From NCBI GenBank assembly GCA_964293585.1, contig CAXYYS010000044.1, positions 1 through 16,362 on the forward strand: a DNA stretch of 16,362 nucleotides. The letters run 5' to 3'. Position numbers and translations under genes: made by a program. This document shows positions 1-7,682 of the stretch, piece after piece. Below the pieces are notes generated by a model. The model saw only the letters and a program-made list of their open reading frames with translations. It ran no database searches and was not told the DNA's origin. This DNA comes from JAKVKY01 sp964293585. GTDB taxonomy: Bacteria; Bacillota; Negativicutes; Acidaminococcales; Acidaminococcaceae. The first letter of the stretch is position 1. Every line of letters begins with the position of its first letter.

Positions 1-819
1 TGCAGTTTTGCCAGCAGGCACCTGGGTGTGGTTAGGGCGGGAGAGATTCAGGACCTGGATGTGATGGTGGAAAAGCTGGCGGCGGCAGCCGAAGCCAGCC
101 TTGATTTTGAAGGCCTCTTCACAATTGCCCAGACCGCGGCGCCTTTGCCGTATGAGCCTTTAGTTCTGCCGGAGCCTAAGCCTTGCCGGATTGCGGTAGC
201 CTGGGACAAAGCTTTTTGCTTTTATTATCAGGATGCCCTGGATTTACTTACCAGTCTGGGCGCAACCATCATTAAATTCAGCCCGCTTACCGATAAAACC
301 CTGCCGCCTTGCGACGGTGTCTATCTGGGCGGTGGCTATCCGGAACTATATGCCCGGGAACTGATGGAGAATACGGCCATGCGCGGGGCGTTGCATGATG
401 CTTTAGCGCAGGGTTTACCCTGTTTTGCCGAATGCGGCGGTTTCATGTATCTGCTGGAACATTTTGAAACTACGGACCGGAGTTTTGACTGGGTAGGTGC
501 TTTGCCAGGTTCCTGCCACATGACTAAAGGTCTGCAGCGTTTCGGTTATATTTCTCTAACCGCCAAGCAGGACAATATTTTCTGCCGGGCGGGCGAAAGC
601 ATCCCGGCCCATGAGTTCCATTATTCGGACAGCACCAATAACGGTACGGCTTTTGCGGCGGTGAAAGGCAGCGGGCGGGGCAGCTGGGAGTGCGGTCATG
701 CTACGCCGGACCTCTATGCCGGTTATCCCCATTTTCATCTGTGGGGCAATGTACGGTTTGCGGAAAACTTTGTCAGTCGGTGTGCAGAGTATGCCCGCCT
801 GCAGGGTCAGCCTAAATAA
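1..819 (+). CDS. cbiA: Cobyrinate a,c-diamide synthase, C-terminal part (5' end outside window)
   Basis: The enzyme amidates the a- and c-side-chain carboxylates of cobyrinate, using glutamine and ATP. The frame is open from base 1, beginning CSFASRHLGVV, where RHLGLV-like sequence is typical of the end of the N-terminal ATP-binding domain; that domain itself lies upstream of the window. What is visible is the class I glutamine amidotransferase (CobB/CobQ-type) domain. It has YLGGGYPE, the nucleophile cysteine in FAECGGFMYL (codon 433-435), a GLQRFGY segment, and the C-terminal histidine pair in AGYPHFHLWGN (codons 730-732 and 736-738). The gene ends 20 nt before cbiB in the same direction, so both are probably in one operon. 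CbiA and hydrogenobyrinate synthase CobB are the same family; the anaerobic-type neighbour set favours CbiA. No truncation is seen apart from the window edge. Confidence 0.95.
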   Translation, partial: CSFASRHLGVVRAGEIQDLDVMVEKLAAAAEASLDFEGLFTIAQTAAPLPYEPLVLPEPKPCRIAVAWDKAFCFYYQDALDLLTSLGATIIKFSPLTDKTLPPCDGVYLGGGYPELYARELMENTAMRGALHDALAQGLPCFAECGGFMYLLEHFETTDRSFDWVGALPGSCHMTKGLQRFGYISLTAKQDNIFCRAGESIPAHEFHYSDSTNNGTAFAAVKGSGRGSWECGHATPDLYAGYPHFHLWGNVRFAENFVSRCAEYARLQGQPK

Positions 820-839
820 ATTTGTCGAGGTAGAGTGTG

Positions 840-1811
840 ATGCTTTTAGTAACAGCCATCATTTGTGGTTATCTGCTGGATCTGCTCCTGGGGGATCCCC
901 AGGGCTGGCCGCATCCCGTAATCTATATCGGCCGCCTGATCAGCTTTTTAGAAAAAAAGGTGCGCAGTTTTTACCCGGAAGGGCAGCCAGGACAGTTGCT
1001 GCAAGGGGGCGTGTTCCTGGTGGCAGTGGTTTGTGCCGCTTCGTTTTTGGTGCCCTGGTTTTTGCTGCAGCTGGCAGGTCTTGTAAGTCCGGTGGTAACT
1101 TTTCTATTAACCACGCTCATGTGCTACCAGATTTTTGCTACCCGCTGTCTGCGGGATGAAAGTATGAAAGTCTACCGGCAGCTGGCTAAGGATGATGTAC
1201 CGGGAGCCAGGGTGGCTTTATCCGGAATCGTCGGCCGGGATACGGAACAGCTTACCGCTGCTGAGATTACCAGGGCCGCCGTGGAGACGGTGGCGGAAAA
1301 TACGGCGGACGGGGTGCTGGCGCCTATGCTCTATATGTTTATCGGCGGGGCGCCGTTAGCCATGCTTTATAAAGGTATCAACACCATGGATTCCATGATT
1401 GGCTATAAAAATGACAAGTATCTGTACCTGGGACGCTGCGCTGCCAAAGTGGACGACGTGGCTAATTACATCCCTGCCAGGCTCTGCGGCCTTATCATGA
1501 TTTTGGGAGCCTTGCTTACCGGTCTGGACGGTAAGAAGGCCTGGCAGATTTTTAAACGGGACCGTCGCAATCATTTGAGCCCCAATTCGGCCATGACAGA
1601 ATCTGTAGCGGCCGGGGCGCTGCATATCCAGCTGGGCGGAACCCATTCTTATTTTGGTAAGCTGGTGGAAAAGAAAACTATCGGTGATAATGACCGGGAA
1701 GTAGAGCCGGAAGATATCCCCAGGACTAACCGGCTTATGTATGTGACCACGGCCCTGGGATTGGTATTTTTTACCATTCTCAGCCTTATCGGGAGCGGGA
1801 AAATTTTTTAA
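840..1811 (+). CDS. cbiB: Adenosylcobinamide-phosphate synthase CbiB (CobD of the aerobic naming)
   Basis: This integral membrane enzyme attaches (R)-1-aminopropan-2-ol phosphate to adenosylcobyric acid to give adenosylcobinamide phosphate. It has 323 residues, the usual family length. Recognisable family blocks are GDPQGWPHPV (residues 18-27) right after a first hydrophobic segment, NTADGVLAP (from residue 154) and NTMDSMIGYKNDKY (from residue 181), followed by a VDDVANYIPARL block. Hydrophobic stretches near residues 45-95, 205-225 and the extreme C-terminus look like membrane segments. The start is ambiguous: GTG at 837 and ATG at 840 are adjacent codons, both served by GAGG at 827-830; ATG is chosen. 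It lies between cbiA and the CobD decarboxylase gene, which makes the linker that CbiB uses. Confidence 0.95.
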   Translation: MLLVTAIICGYLLDLLLGDPQGWPHPVIYIGRLISFLEKKVRSFYPEGQPGQLLQGGVFLVAVVCAASFLVPWFLLQLAGLVSPVVTFLLTTLMCYQIFATRCLRDESMKVYRQLAKDDVPGARVALSGIVGRDTEQLTAAEITRAAVETVAENTADGVLAPMLYMFIGGAPLAMLYKGINTMDSMIGYKNDKYLYLGRCAAKVDDVANYIPARLCGLIMILGALLTGLDGKKAWQIFKRDRRNHLSPNSAMTESVAAGALHIQLGGTHSYFGKLVEKKTIGDNDREVEPEDIPRTNRLMYVTTALGLVFFTILSLIGSGKIF

Positions 1812-1827
1812 GTGAGGGGAACATAGC

Positions 1828-2916
1828 ATGTATCACTATCTGCATGGCGGCGATGTTTATAATCGTAAAAATCTGCCCGAAGGAAAACCGGTGCTGGATT
1901 TTTCTGCTAACATTAATCCACTGGGATTGCCGGCCAGTGTCAAAGCGGCTGTAAAAAAAGCTCTTCCGGAATGTGAGCATTATCCGGATCCCTTTTGCCG
2001 GGAACTGGTAAAAAAGCTGGCGCTGGTGCACGGCGTACCGGTTCAGGAAGTGTTGTGCGGCAATGGGGCGGCGGATATCCTGTTCCGCGTGGTGGCAGCC
2101 TTAAAACCGCGCCGGACCTTACTCTTGGCGCCTACTTTTTCCGACTATGAAAAAGCAGTCCTGGCCGCCGGCGGCAAGGTGGATTATTATCCCTTGCAGG
2201 AAGAGAAAGATTTTGCCCTGGACCGGGGTATACTGCAAGCCATAACAAAAAGGATTGAGATGGTCATCTTATGCACGCCTAATAATCCTACCGGGCAGGT
2301 GGTCGAGCCGGGTCTCTTGCGGGAGATTCTGGATAAGTGTGAGACCATGGGCATCCGGCTTCTGGTGGATGAATGTTTCCTGGATTTTGTGGAAGGCGGG
2401 GAACAGCTTTCGCTGCTGCCGGAACTGGAGGCGCATCATCAGCTGGTAATCTTAAAAGCCTTTACCAAGATGTACGCTATGCCGGGATTACGGCTGGGCT
2501 ATTGCCTGACCGCAGCTACGGATCTGCTGGAGCAGATGCGGGAAAACAGTCAGGACTGGAGCGTATCCGTGCTGGCACAGGCTGCAGGTTTAGCTGCTCT
2601 GAACGAGACGGCTTATGTCCGTGAAACCCGGGAACTGATTGGCAAGGAGCGGGCTTATTTGAGTACCCAGCTACGCCGTACCGGCTTTAAAGTTTATCCC
2701 GGCCGCGCTAATTTTCTTTTATGCCGGCGCCAGGATAAAACTAACTGGGTAAATGCCTTACGCAAACAAGGTTTCCTGATCAGGGATTGCAGTAATTTTC
2801 AAAACCTGGGTCCGGGATACTACCGGGTGGCTGTGAAAGACCGCCGGGCCAACAGACTTTTAATCAAGACGATAAAGGATATTATCAAACATGCGCTCAC
2901 TAATGATCATCATTGA
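1828..2916 (+). CDS. cobD: L-threonine-O-3-phosphate decarboxylase (PLP-dependent, CobD type)
   Basis: The predicted enzyme decarboxylates L-threonine phosphate to (R)-1-aminopropan-2-ol phosphate, the lower-loop linker of cobalamin. The 362-residue protein is a fold-type I aminotransferase relative. It has an N-terminal LHGGDVYNR and DFSANINPLG block typical of CobD/CobC proteins, CTPNNPTG (residues 150-157), the PLP-pyridine aspartate in LVDECFLDF (D181), the PLP lysine in KAFTKMYAMPGLRLGY (K214) and its phosphate-binding arginine (R222). The start is supported by GAGGGGA at 1814-1820, 7 nt before ATG. Histidinol-phosphate aminotransferase (HisC) is the close paralogue. The position between cbiB and cobQ and the GGDVY/ANINPLG block favour CobD. 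A fused kinase domain, as in some archaeal proteins, is absent, so threonine phosphate must come from another enzyme. Confidence 0.88.
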   Translation: MYHYLHGGDVYNRKNLPEGKPVLDFSANINPLGLPASVKAAVKKALPECEHYPDPFCRELVKKLALVHGVPVQEVLCGNGAADILFRVVAALKPRRTLLLAPTFSDYEKAVLAAGGKVDYYPLQEEKDFALDRGILQAITKRIEMVILCTPNNPTGQVVEPGLLREILDKCETMGIRLLVDECFLDFVEGGEQLSLLPELEAHHQLVILKAFTKMYAMPGLRLGYCLTAATDLLEQMRENSQDWSVSVLAQAAGLAALNETAYVRETRELIGKERAYLSTQLRRTGFKVYPGRANFLLCRRQDKTNWVNALRKQGFLIRDCSNFQNLGPGYYRVAVKDRRANRLLIKTIKDIIKHALTNDHH

Positions 2917-4024
2917 CGGTTTAGGAGACGATCCTATCCCGGCCTGGAACGGGCAGACGCCTTTTGACAGAGCCCGGCATCCCTATCTTGATTTTTTGGC
3001 CGGCAGGGGTACGCTGGCGCATTTCTGCATTTGCGGGAATGATTTACAACCGGAAAGCTTAAGCTGCATCTTAAGGCTCCTGGGCATTCCCAAAAAATTC
3101 CATCCGGCACACCGGGCCTATTTGGAACTCTTGGCCCAGGGGCGGGACATCTCAGAATATGAGATGGTCCTGCGCTGCAATATCGTATCGATAGATGAGG
3201 AAGGCCGGCTGGTTTCCTTTAACGGGATGGGGCTGACGCCGGCAGAGAAAAAGGAAATAGCAGCCAAACATAACCATATCCTGCAGGAGATTGAATTCCT
3301 GCATCTTTCGGATTACAGGAATCTGCTCTTGCTGCCATATGATCCTAAAGTATTGGCCAGCAGCACCGCAGCGCCTCACGAAAGCATGGGCTTGAAGGTG
3401 GAGTCATTACTGGCAGAGTTGCAGGCTTCCTGTCTGGAACTCCGGCTGTTCTTAAAAGAATCGGCCCGCATCTTACAACCGTATGCACGTCAGGGTTTAC
3501 ATTATGCCCTGTATCCCTGGGGGCCGTCGGCCCGGACCACACTGCCATCTTTTGCCAGGCTGAACGGTCAGCAGGGGGCGCTGGTGGGTAAGGCGGAGAT
3601 AGTGCAGGGTATTGGTAAAGCACTGCAGATGCAGGTACCGGCTCTGCCTCATGCTACCGGCGATACGGATACGGATCTGGCGGAAAAACTACAGGTAACT
3701 TTGCAGATGCTGCAGCAGTATCCCTTTGTGGTCACGCATTTTAACGGCGCGGATGAAGCTTCCCACCGGCACGATTACGAAGGCAAGGCCGCTTTTATAG
3801 AAAAGATTGACCGGGAATTTGTAGGACCGCTTCTGACCGTCTGGACGGAGCCGCTTAAGATTTTGGTTTGCGGCGATCATGTCACCAGTTCCGTGACCGG
3901 CAGGCATACGAACGGACCGGTTCCGGTGATTGCTACTGCTACGCAGTCTGGAGCAAAAATTTCTTTGCATGATTATCAGGAACTCTTAAATTTTTCAGTG
4001 AAGGCAGGTACAGAAAATGGCTAA
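2891..4024 (+). CDS. ApgM-like alkaline-phosphatase-superfamily enzyme in the cobalamin operon; function unsettled
   Basis: This 377-residue protein resembles archaeal-type cofactor-independent phosphoglycerate mutase. Visible metal or catalytic positions are IIIDGLGDD (D9), a serine in LQPESLSCILRLLG that aligns with the nucleophile of the PGSD block (S56), LRCNIVSI (typical RCN block), ADEASH (D288, H292), CGDH (D329, H330) and GRHTNGPVP (H339). All ligands for two-metal phosphotransfer therefore appear present. The RAGR-like substrate block that follows RCN in true mutases is not recognisable, replaced by SFNGMGLTPAEK. It overlaps cobD by 26 nt and cobQ by 8 nt, so its role is probably in cobalamin synthesis rather than glycolysis. 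ApgM relatives include proposed homoserine kinases, making L-threonine kinase plausible; alpha-ribazole-phosphate phosphatase is the other candidate. The start at 2891 has AAAGGA 11 nt upstream; ATG at 2903 is an alternative. Confidence 0.85.
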   Translation: MRSLMIIIDGLGDDPIPAWNGQTPFDRARHPYLDFLAGRGTLAHFCICGNDLQPESLSCILRLLGIPKKFHPAHRAYLELLAQGRDISEYEMVLRCNIVSIDEEGRLVSFNGMGLTPAEKKEIAAKHNHILQEIEFLHLSDYRNLLLLPYDPKVLASSTAAPHESMGLKVESLLAELQASCLELRLFLKESARILQPYARQGLHYALYPWGPSARTTLPSFARLNGQQGALVGKAEIVQGIGKALQMQVPALPHATGDTDTDLAEKLQVTLQMLQQYPFVVTHFNGADEASHRHDYEGKAAFIEKIDREFVGPLLTVWTEPLKILVCGDHVTSSVTGRHTNGPVPVIATATQSGAKISLHDYQELLNFSVKAGTENG

Positions 4025-5537
4025 AACTCTCATGATCCAAGGTACGATGTCTAACGCAGGTAAAAGTCTGGTGACAGCAGGTCTCTGCCGTATTTTTCAC
4101 CAGGACGGGAAAAAAGTGGCACCTTTTAAATCCCAGAACATGGCCCTTAATTCTTTTATCACGGCGAAGGGCGCCGAGATGGGCCGGGCCCAGGTAGTAC
4201 AGGCGGAGGCAGCCGGCATCGAGCCTGATGTCTGCATGAACCCGGTCCTGCTTAAGCCTACCAGTGACTGCGGCTCCCAGGTCATCGTGGACGGCGAGGC
4301 TATCGGTACCATGACCGCTGCCGAATATTTTAAGATGAAACATAAACTGGTTAACTATATCATGGCGGATTTTGAAAAACTGGCCGCCCAGTATGACACT
4401 ATCGTGATTGAAGGCGCCGGTAGTCCGGCGGAGATTAACCTGAAGAGTCAGGATATCGTCAATATGGGTATGGCGAAGCGGGCTAAGGCGCCTGTCCTGC
4501 TGGTAGCAGATATTGACAGGGGCGGCGTTTTTGCTTCCATTTACGGTACCCTGATGCTGCTGGACCAGGAAGAACGGGACATGGTGAAGGGTATCATCAT
4601 CAACAAGTTCCGGGGCGATGTGGAAATTTTAAAACCGGGCCTGGAAATGCTGGAAGAAAAGACCCATTGTCCGGTCGTCGGCGTCCTGCCCATGCTGGAT
4701 GTAGATATTGAAGACGAGGACAGTCTCTCGGAGAGATTATCCAGCCACCGGGCGGTGGAAGTGATTGATATTGTAGTCATCAGGACGCCTCGTATGTCCA
4801 ACTATACGGACTTTAACGTCTTTGAGACGATTCCGGGCGTGTCCCTGCGTTATGTGGACCACCTGCAGGATTTACATAATCCGGATATGATCATCCTGCC
4901 CGGTTCTAAAAATACAATCGGTGATTTAAAATGGATGCGTCAGAACGGTTTGGAAGCTGAAGTTTTAAAGAAAGCCCATGCCGGCACCGTTATTTTTGGC
5001 GTGTGCGGCGGGTACCAGGTTCTGGGCCGGAATATCTCTGATCCTTACGGGGTGGAAGCCGGCGGAGATACGGCAGGTCTGGGGCTGTTAGCTACGGAAA
5101 CCGTGTTTGCGGAAAAGAAACGTACCATCCAGATGTGCGGCAAGTTTGGCCAGGTGCAGGGTATTTTTGCGGCTTTAAGCGGCAAAGATTTCCATGGTTA
5201 TGAGATTCACAGCGGCGTGACCAAATTCCCGGCGGAGAAGGCGCTGACTCAAGCGCAGCCCATCCACGAAGCAGGGGAATTGTTACCGGAAGGCAGCCAG
5301 AACGTACACGGTCGCATGAATGTGTACGGAACTTACATGCACGGTATTTTTGACGGGGAGGGTATTGCCGCAGCTGTTGTGGAAGCCCTGGCCCGGAAGA
5401 AAGGTTTGACCCCGGAAGAGATTAAGGTAGTTGATTTTAAGACCTATAAGGAAAAACAGTACGATCTGCTGGCTCAGCATCTGCGTCAACATCTGGATAT
5501 GCAGAAGATTGAGAAAATCCTGGAGGCAGGTTTATGA
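4017..5537 (+). CDS. cobQ: Cobyric acid synthase (glutamine-hydrolysing)
   Basis: CobQ/CbiP performs four ATP- and glutamine-dependent amidations (b, d, e, g side chains) converting adenosylcobyrinate diamide to adenosylcobyric acid. At 506 residues it is full length. The N-terminal dethiobiotin-synthetase-like ATPase domain begins IQGTMSNAGKS (P-loop about residues 8-17), followed by PFKSQNMALNS, GRAQVVQAEAAG and MNPVLLKP, all hallmark CobQ blocks, and VADIDRGGVFAS. The C-terminal glutaminase domain has ILPGSKNT, the nucleophile in FGVCGGYQVLG (C330) and the catalytic histidine in GTYMHGIFD (H442). The gene starts inside the 3' end of the ApgM-like gene (8-nt overlap, GGCAGGT upstream) and overlaps cobO by ATGA, so the three are probably translationally coupled. 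Confidence 0.97.
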   Translation: MAKTLMIQGTMSNAGKSLVTAGLCRIFHQDGKKVAPFKSQNMALNSFITAKGAEMGRAQVVQAEAAGIEPDVCMNPVLLKPTSDCGSQVIVDGEAIGTMTAAEYFKMKHKLVNYIMADFEKLAAQYDTIVIEGAGSPAEINLKSQDIVNMGMAKRAKAPVLLVADIDRGGVFASIYGTLMLLDQEERDMVKGIIINKFRGDVEILKPGLEMLEEKTHCPVVGVLPMLDVDIEDEDSLSERLSSHRAVEVIDIVVIRTPRMSNYTDFNVFETIPGVSLRYVDHLQDLHNPDMIILPGSKNTIGDLKWMRQNGLEAEVLKKAHAGTVIFGVCGGYQVLGRNISDPYGVEAGGDTAGLGLLATETVFAEKKRTIQMCGKFGQVQGIFAALSGKDFHGYEIHSGVTKFPAEKALTQAQPIHEAGELLPEGSQNVHGRMNVYGTYMHGIFDGEGIAAAVVEALARKKGLTPEEIKVVDFKTYKEKQYDLLAQHLRQHLDMQKIEKILEAGL

Positions 5538-6061
5538 AACAGGGCTTGATTGAAATTTATTGCGGAGACGGGAAAGGCAAGACCACGGCGGCCCTGGGTT
5601 TGATCCTGCGAGCCAGCGGCCGGGACTTTAAAATTATCCTGTGCCAGTTTTTAAAAGGCTGGGAGACAGGAGAGTTAAAAACTTTGCCGCTGCTGCCGGG
5701 GGTGGAAGTCTACCGGGCACCGGGAATTACCAAATTTTCTTTCCAGATGAGCCCTGCAGAAAAAGCTAAGGTCCGTCAGGACCATGATGCGCTTTTAGAG
5801 AAGGTGGTGGCTCTCTGCCGGGAAAAGCAGGCCGACCTGCTGGTGCTGGATGAAGCCTTGGGTGCTTGCAGTACGGGGCTGCTGGACGAAGGCCTGCTGC
5901 TGCAATTTTTAAAAACGAAACCCGCCGGCCTGGAAGTAGTTCTGACCGGACGCAATCCTTCGCCGGCCCTTTTAGAAGCGGCGGACTATGTTTCGGAGAT
6001 CTGTAAACGTAAACACCCTTATGACAAGGGCGTTGTAGCCAGGGATGGTATTGAAAGATAG
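5534..6061 (+). CDS. cobO: Cob(I)yrinic acid a,c-diamide adenosyltransferase (CobO/BtuR/CobA family)
   Basis: The enzyme transfers the 5'-deoxyadenosyl group of ATP to Co(I) corrinoids, forming the carbon-cobalt bond. The 175-residue protein starts with the family P-loop CGDGKGKTTAALG (residues 10-22). It continues with CQFLKGWETGE, a Walker-B-like LLVLDEALGA, VVLTGRNP, and the C-terminal KRKHPYDKGVVARDGIE block that is diagnostic for this family. The start codon overlaps the cobQ stop as ATGA, with GGAGG at 5522-5526 inside cobQ. Some CobA enzymes have a longer N-terminal helix; this one is of the short type. The neighbouring cobQ and cbiP-type substrates agree with a biosynthetic rather than purely salvage role. 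Confidence 0.96.
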   Translation: MKQGLIEIYCGDGKGKTTAALGLILRASGRDFKIILCQFLKGWETGELKTLPLLPGVEVYRAPGITKFSFQMSPAEKAKVRQDHDALLEKVVALCREKQADLLVLDEALGACSTGLLDEGLLLQFLKTKPAGLEVVLTGRNPSPALLEAADYVSEICKRKHPYDKGVVARDGIER

Positions 6062-6076
6062 CAGTGTAAGAACAGG

Positions 6077-6096
6077 GCTGTCTGCGTACAGACAGC
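6077..6096 (+). other. Perfect 8-bp hairpin in the cobO-cbiC gap
   Basis: GCTGTCTG and CAGACAGC flank a CGTA tetraloop in the 77-nt space between cobO and cbiC. No run of T follows, so it is not a standard intrinsic terminator. It could be an mRNA-processing or stability element that uncouples cbiC from the upstream genes, but it could also be incidental. No B12-box-like sequence was seen next to it. Confidence 0.4.
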
Positions 6097-6138
6097 GCTA
6101 AATTTGGCGTCAATGTTACAGCGAGAAAGGAATAAACC

Positions 6139-6768
6139 ATGGAATTAAAAGAAGTTTTGCCGATGGATATTGAAAAACGGAGCATGGAGATTATTGGCGA
6201 GGAACTGGGCGAGGTACAACTTGACCCGGACAAGGCCAGTATCGTAAAACGGGTCATTCATACTTCGGCAGATTTTGACTATGCCCGGAACTTAAGGTTC
6301 AGTGAGGGCGTGGTAGCACAGGCGTTAGCTGTGTTACAGCAGGGCGCTACCAACGTGAGGGATACGAAGATGGCCTGCGTGGGTATTAATAAACCGGGGC
6401 TGCGCAAACTGGGTGGCCAGGCTGTCTGCTTCATGGATGATCCGGAAGTGGCTGCTCATGCCAAAGCGGTAGGCTCTACCAGGGCGGCAGCCTGCATGGA
6501 AAAAGCCGCTGCTTTACCAGGACCGCTGATTATTGCTATCGGCAATGCGCCCACGGCGCTGGTAAAACTGGATGAGCTGGTCCGGGCCGGAAAAATTAAA
6601 CCGGCGCTGGTTATCGGCGTGCCCGTTGGTTTTGTGAATGTGGTGGAAGCAAAGGAACTGATCATGCAGACCGGTATTCCTTATATCGTGGCCGTAGGAA
6701 GAAAGGGCGGCAGTAACGTGGCTGCCGCTATCTGCAATGCCCTGATTTACAAATTAACCAGAAAATAG
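6139..6768 (+). CDS. cbiC: Precorrin-8X / cobalt-precorrin-8 methylmutase
   Basis: CbiC moves the C-11 methyl group to C-12, converting (cobalt-)precorrin-8 to (hydrogeno)cobyrinate, the substrate of CbiA. The 209-residue protein shows the family catalytic histidine in KRVIHTSADFDYA (H41). It also has a FSEGVVAQAL helix, DTKMACVGINK, a GSTRAAACMEKA block, AIGNAPTAL and the VIGVPVGFVNVVEAKE segment that contacts the corrin. It begins 8 nt after AAAGG (6126-6130). It is the last cobalamin gene here and is separated from cobO by 77 nt containing a hairpin. The other ring-assembly genes must lie elsewhere, probably upstream of the window. Confidence 0.96.
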   Translation: MELKEVLPMDIEKRSMEIIGEELGEVQLDPDKASIVKRVIHTSADFDYARNLRFSEGVVAQALAVLQQGATNVRDTKMACVGINKPGLRKLGGQAVCFMDDPEVAAHAKAVGSTRAAACMEKAAALPGPLIIAIGNAPTALVKLDELVRAGKIKPALVIGVPVGFVNVVEAKELIMQTGIPYIVAVGRKGGSNVAAAICNALIYKLTRK

Positions 6769-6770
6769 AT

Positions 6771-6800
6771 TTGAATTCTAGCACCCGGATATGGTATAAT
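6771..6800 (+). promoter_or_regulatory. Sigma-A-type promoter of the ferredoxin-nitroreductase gene
   Basis: TTGAAT (6771-6776) and TATAAT (6795-6800) are separated by 18 nt, and the -10 box is extended by TGG. The -10 box sits in the centre of a dyad, GGATAT-N6-ATATCC (6787-6804), which could be an operator. The start codon is 30 nt after the -10 box. There is no terminator between cbiC and this promoter, so read-through from the cobalamin operon is possible as well. Confidence 0.75.
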
Positions 6801-6830
6801 ATCCCAAATGTAATTTATGAGGTGTAGGAA

Positions 6831-7643
6831 TTGGATTTAATTAAGGTTGATACCAGTAAATGTGTGAAATGCGGTTTATGCGTGGCTGATTGTCCGGCCT
6901 GCATCTTAACCATGGGAAAAGAAGGACCGGAATGTAATGTGGATCACGGCTGTATGAGCTGTGGCCATTGTGTGGCTATCTGTCCGGTGGGGGCGATGGA
7001 TAATAAATATACGCCCTTTGCAGAGATGCTGCCGATGCCTAAAGTGCTTCCGGACCGGGAGGCCGCCTATAATTTTTTACGGGCCCGCCGGAGCGTCCGC
7101 TTATTCCAGGACCGGGTGCCGAGCCAGGACGACGTGCTGCAACTTTTGGATATCTGTCGTTATGCGCCTACGGCCAGCAATTCCCAGGGCATGTATTATA
7201 CGATTATTTCCAATAAGGATGCCATTAAGAAGATTACGGATGTGGTTGCCGACTGGATGCAACAGGAAATTGACCAGGGTACGGAACGTAAACGTTATCT
7301 GCGGCCGGTGCTGAAAACTTACAGGGAACGGGGAATAGATATTATTGCCAGGCATGCTCCCATGTTGATTTTCTCCTCCGTCCGGCGCTTGAATATTACG
7401 GGCGCCAGCAATGCGGATCAGTGCTGGGCCTATGCAGAGTTGTATGCGCCGGTGCTGGGACTGGGTACCACGATTGCCGGTTTTATCCAGACCTGCGGCA
7501 TGACCGGTTATAAACCTTTGCTGGACCTGGTGGGTATTCCGCCCAAGCATAAGCTGGTAGGAACGTTAATGGTGGGTTATCCTCGGGTAAAATATCAACG
7601 GCTGCCGGAAAGACAACATTTAAAATACGAATTTAAGGACTGA
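6831..7643 (+). CDS. Nitroreductase-family FMN protein with N-terminal 2[4Fe-4S] ferredoxin domain
   Basis: This 270-residue fusion has two CX2CX2CX3C-type clusters (C11, C14, C17, C21 and C41, C44, C47, C51), each followed by proline, as in bacterial ferredoxins. From about residue 85 a nitroreductase fold follows, with RRSVRLFQDRVPSQDDV, the FMN-binding CRYAPTASNSQG block, and a C-terminal half with AYAELYAPVLGLGT and LVGTLMVGYP. The ferredoxin part probably feeds electrons to the FMN; the acceptor is unknown. The start is TTG, supported by GAGGTG (6819-6824) 6 nt upstream; the coding frame begins DLIKVDTSKC as expected for a ferredoxin. It is cytoplasmic, with no signal peptide. It has its own promoter and is followed by a terminator, so it may be monocistronic. 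A BluB role (benzimidazole synthesis) was considered because of the cobalamin neighbours but is not supported. Confidence 0.87.
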   Translation: MDLIKVDTSKCVKCGLCVADCPACILTMGKEGPECNVDHGCMSCGHCVAICPVGAMDNKYTPFAEMLPMPKVLPDREAAYNFLRARRSVRLFQDRVPSQDDVLQLLDICRYAPTASNSQGMYYTIISNKDAIKKITDVVADWMQQEIDQGTERKRYLRPVLKTYRERGIDIIARHAPMLIFSSVRRLNITGASNADQCWAYAELYAPVLGLGTTIAGFIQTCGMTGYKPLLDLVGIPPKHKLVGTLMVGYPRVKYQRLPERQHLKYEFKD

Positions 7644-7682
7644 ACCTGCGGGTTCGGTTGTGCAGATGCTAAAGCAGGCAGA

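Noticed and set aside
2891..4024. Glycolytic phosphoglycerate mutase as the function of the ApgM-like gene
   Set aside because: The gene is translationally interleaved with cobalamin genes and the RAGR-like substrate block is not recognisable; glycolytic use cannot be excluded but is not the best reading.
1..6830. Cobalamin riboswitch
   Set aside because: No B12-box-like GCCACTG core was found in any gap of the operon. If one exists it should be upstream of the window, at the start of the operon.
6831..7643. BluB (flavin-cleaving 5,6-dimethylbenzimidazole synthase)
   Set aside because: BluB proteins lack a ferredoxin domain and have their own active-site blocks, which I do not see; the neighbourhood alone is not enough.
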